Shown here one piece after another: positions 61,795 through 64,000 of a stretch of 64,000 nt of DNA. Positions within the stretch are counted from its first letter, which is position 1, and each line of letters begins with the position of its first letter. The notes below the pieces were generated by a model. That model was given only the letters and a program-made list of their open reading frames with translations. It had not been told where the DNA came from and did no database searches. The translations under genes were made by a program, and so were the position numbers. This stretch comes from Chitinophaga nivalis. Its GTDB lineage: Bacteria; Bacteroidota; Bacteroidia; Chitinophagales; Chitinophagaceae. The DNA lies in NCBI RefSeq assembly GCF_025989125.1, contig NZ_JAPDNR010000001.1, forward strand, positions 8,296,087-8,360,086, read 5' to 3'.

Positions 61795-64000
61795 TTACAG
61801 TTTGAATGCGTTCACATTCCCTGAAAAATCTGCTACATACAGCAATCCGTTACAGATAGCCATTTCTGCAAACACCGGCGCCCCCACATTAAAACGGGAC
61901 AACGCCTTGCCGGTGGCTCCATCTATCACATATACATAGCCATCGGACGCCCCCACATAGATTTTGTTACCCACCACCAGCGGTGTAGACTCAATCGTAG
62001 CAGAAGAAGGTCCTGTATAAGGAGCCGTGTAGAACAAGGCTTCCTGCGGCACAAAGCGCCACTGCAGTTGTTTTGTTTGTTTATCAAAAGCCATCATGCC
62101 ATGAGAAGCGGTAGCAATGATAATATGCTGTGCCGTTACCACCGGCGCCGTCATCGTTTTCAGCTCACCTTCCACGGGAATACTATCTACTGTTTGCCCG
62201 TTTGCAGGATCAATGATATGCAGTTTGTTGATGCCATGCACATATAACCGGTTACCATAAAATGCCGCTGTACCACTGCGGAAACGGATACCACCGTCTT
62301 CTCTTTTCCACAACACTTTACCGGTAGCGGCATCATGTGCGAACAGGTGGTTCCAGTTGGAAGAAGTAACGAGCAGACCGTCTTTCAACGACATCGCTGC
62401 CGGCGTACCTTCGCCGCCTCTCCAGTCACGGTTCGTCCATTTTACCTGTCCGGAGGCTACTGTTAAGGCTTCCAGGTAGTTGCCAGCGCCGGTATAATAT
62501 ATCCCGTCTCTGGCCACGCCACCGGAGTTATACGCTGGCAGGGAGTGTTGCGGGCCTGCGTGCTGCCACTTTATTTTACCGGTAGCCGCTTCCAGCGCAT
62601 AGGTAATACCTTCTGCATCGGTAGCCAGCAATACACCGTTATGATAACTCATGCTGTGTTTCACCGAATTATGGGTAGGTACCTGCCATAAACGTTTGCC
62701 CGTAGCGGCATCCAGGGCCATAATACCACAATGGGTGTTTTCTTCATCGTCGATAGTCGCTACAAATACTTTCCCTTCTGCACATACCGGCGACGACTTC
62801 CAAATATTACCGCCTATGTTGGCAGACCATGCCAGTTGCAGCGACGGCGCGGTAGCAGTCGCATTAGCCACGGTTCCCTGACGCAGGGCATCCTGCAGTA
62901 CTTCCGGCCATACCTGGCCTGTAACTGCAGGCAGCGGTGTTTTTGCCAACCGGAAAGTATCCCGGCGGAACAGTATTTTCCCGGTACCCAGGGTAGCTTC
63001 TACCGTAGAAGTATATACGTTTTGCATACCAGCAGCTGGTACCGGTATCGTAGCCGCCCAGTTCCAGTCCGTACGCGGCTGGAGTTGCAGTTGTTGTACC
63101 TGTTTGCCCTGCTGATCGAATAAGGTAAATCGTACTGATTTCACGGGGGAAGCTGTCTGGTAGGCATTTACACTCACCAGTACCTGATTGTTGTTAAAGG
63201 CCACTCCGCCGGCAGCGGGAGAAACCTGTACCAGCTGGTTATCCACATAGGTATAACGCCTTTGCACATACGAAATACCGTTTTTATCGATACCGATCAC
63301 ATCAAAGTTGGCCGCAGAATTATCGATACCACCATCTGGTGCTGGTGCAGAACAAAGTGAACGAACGCCGTTTTTTCCATGGGTACGGGCAAAGTTGATA
63401 TGCCAGTGGCCATAGATCCAGGCTTTGAGGCGATGGTCATTCAGGTTGATGCTGTCTTTACCGGAACGGATGGTAAACAGGGTATCATAGGTGAGTAAGT
63501 CGTGATTAAATGCAATCACCGGTTTAGCCGGATCAGCATGTGCCAGGTCATTTTTCAGCCATTGCAATACGTCTTCCACAGTATAGGAGGGCTGGTAATC
63601 TCCGTAACGCATAGGCGTTACAATGAAATGCGCCGGGCCTGCTTCAAAAGAATAAAACACAGGACCGAAGAGCGATTCATACAAGGCTTCGCCGTAAGGA
63701 CCTTTTACCAGGTCGTGGTTCCCGATACAATAGTATACCGGTAATCCCATGGTGCTGGTGTTAATTTGCTGGGCATGAAACTGCAAGCCTTTTTCATAAC
63801 AGATATCACCGGTGTGAATCATGAAATCAGCGCCTTCATTGCGGGCATAATCCCGGGCTTCTGTTGCCCAGTTATTATACAAAGCTGTTTCTGTATCCGT
63901 GAGGCGCACAAATTTGGCCACCGCACCTTGTTTCACGGGTATCACCCCAAAGTTATAGGCAGTGATACTGCTATCAATCCGGGCATAAAATGACTTGCTG
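61795..64000 (-). CDS. Metallophosphoesterase fused to a PQQ-type beta-propeller (5' end outside window)
   Basis: The frame is open to the right edge, so the true start lies outside; a GTG at 63945 is the only start inside. C-terminal 735 codons are seen. The phosphoesterase part has IHTGDICYEKG, YYCIGNHDLV, FNHD and YGHWHIN, four of the five metal-binding motifs; the first D-x-H would lie upstream. A linker with an immunoglobulin-like feel follows, then about seven beta-propeller blades marked by (A/L)DAATGK-x-x-W repeats (for example IMALDAATGKRLWQ, LFAHDAATGKVLWK). Probably exported and acting on a phosphorylated substrate. The fusion of phosphoesterase and propeller is unusual. Confidence 0.88.
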   Translation of the reverse strand, partial: SKSFYARIDSSITAYNFGVIPVKQGAVAKFVRLTDTETALYNNWATEARDYARNEGADFMIHTGDICYEKGLQFHAQQINTSTMGLPVYYCIGNHDLVKGPYGEALYESLFGPVFYSFEAGPAHFIVTPMRYGDYQPSYTVEDVLQWLKNDLAHADPAKPVIAFNHDLLTYDTLFTIRSGKDSINLNDHRLKAWIYGHWHINFARTHGKNGVRSLCSAPAPDGGIDNSAANFDVIGIDKNGISYVQRRYTYVDNQLVQVSPAAGGVAFNNNQVLVSVNAYQTASPVKSVRFTLFDQQGKQVQQLQLQPRTDWNWAATIPVPAAGMQNVYTSTVEATLGTGKILFRRDTFRLAKTPLPAVTGQVWPEVLQDALRQGTVANATATAPSLQLAWSANIGGNIWKSSPVCAEGKVFVATIDDEENTHCGIMALDAATGKRLWQVPTHNSVKHSMSYHNGVLLATDAEGITYALEAATGKIKWQHAGPQHSLPAYNSGGVARDGIYYTGAGNYLEALTVASGQVKWTNRDWRGGEGTPAAMSLKDGLLVTSSNWNHLFAHDAATGKVLWKREDGGIRFRSGTAAFYGNRLYVHGINKLHIIDPANGQTVDSIPVEGELKTMTAPVVTAQHIIIATASHGMMAFDKQTKQLQWRFVPQEALFYTAPYTGPSSATIESTPLVVGNKIYVGASDGYVYVIDGATGKALSRFNVGAPVFAEMAICNGLLYVADFSGNVNAFKL

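Overview
The window looks like chromosome of a Chitinophaga-type member of the Bacteroidota (family Chitinophagaceae). The evidence is several TonB-dependent/SusC-type outer-membrane receptors, a SusC/SusD pair, ECF sigma/FecR regulatory pairs, many lipoproteins with a cysteine after a short hydrophobic leader, and promoters of the Bacteroidota form TTG-N18/21-TAnnTTTG instead of -35/-10 boxes. There is no ribosomal RNA, CRISPR array, prophage or transposase. Most genes are ordinary chromosomal genes; one AT-rich TIR-domain gene looks acquired.

Bases 1-20,800 are almost all minus strand. They hold two paralogous cell-surface signalling units (ECF sigma, FecR anti-sigma, STN-domain TonB receptor), one cut by the left edge of the window. 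Between them lie accessory genes: a RhuM-Fic fusion, a membrane protein with a possible SUKH partner, a tandem pair of duplicated YD-type lipoproteins, and a 58-residue double-glycine-leader peptide with six cysteines. Bases 19,300-28,000 (minus) carry a SusD-SusC pair without any glycan-degrading enzymes, and an operon of an outer-membrane beta-barrel receptor, a secreted unknown and a formylglycine-generating-enzyme-like protein.

Bases 28,400-33,700 are housekeeping and accessory genes: an erythromycin esterase homologue, DUF3817, a secreted glycerophosphodiester phosphodiesterase broken by a frameshift in an A7 run, a second type of ECF sigma/membrane partner pair, and TraB/GumN. Bases 35,300-49,000 are a compact exopolysaccharide operon of the Wzx/Wzy type: Wza export protein, Wzc tyrosine kinase, Wzx flippase, Wzy polymerase, WcaJ-type initiating transferase, three other glycosyltransferases and five methyltransferases, with most genes overlapping. 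A sixth methyltransferase faces it from the far end. An acyltransferase sits just upstream.

Bases 49,900-56,000 hold a large secreted protein of unknown role, a SUFU-domain protein and the most striking locus: a family 2A (SrpI-type) encapsulin shell overlapping the gene of its cargo cysteine desulfurase, which carries a 147-residue N-terminal extension. This is a sulfur-storage nanocompartment. An initiator tRNA with its own promoter and terminator follows, then the TIR gene, a group II truncated haemoglobin, a YiaA/B membrane protein, a siderophore-type TonB receptor and, at the right edge, a partial metallophosphoesterase/beta-propeller fusion.
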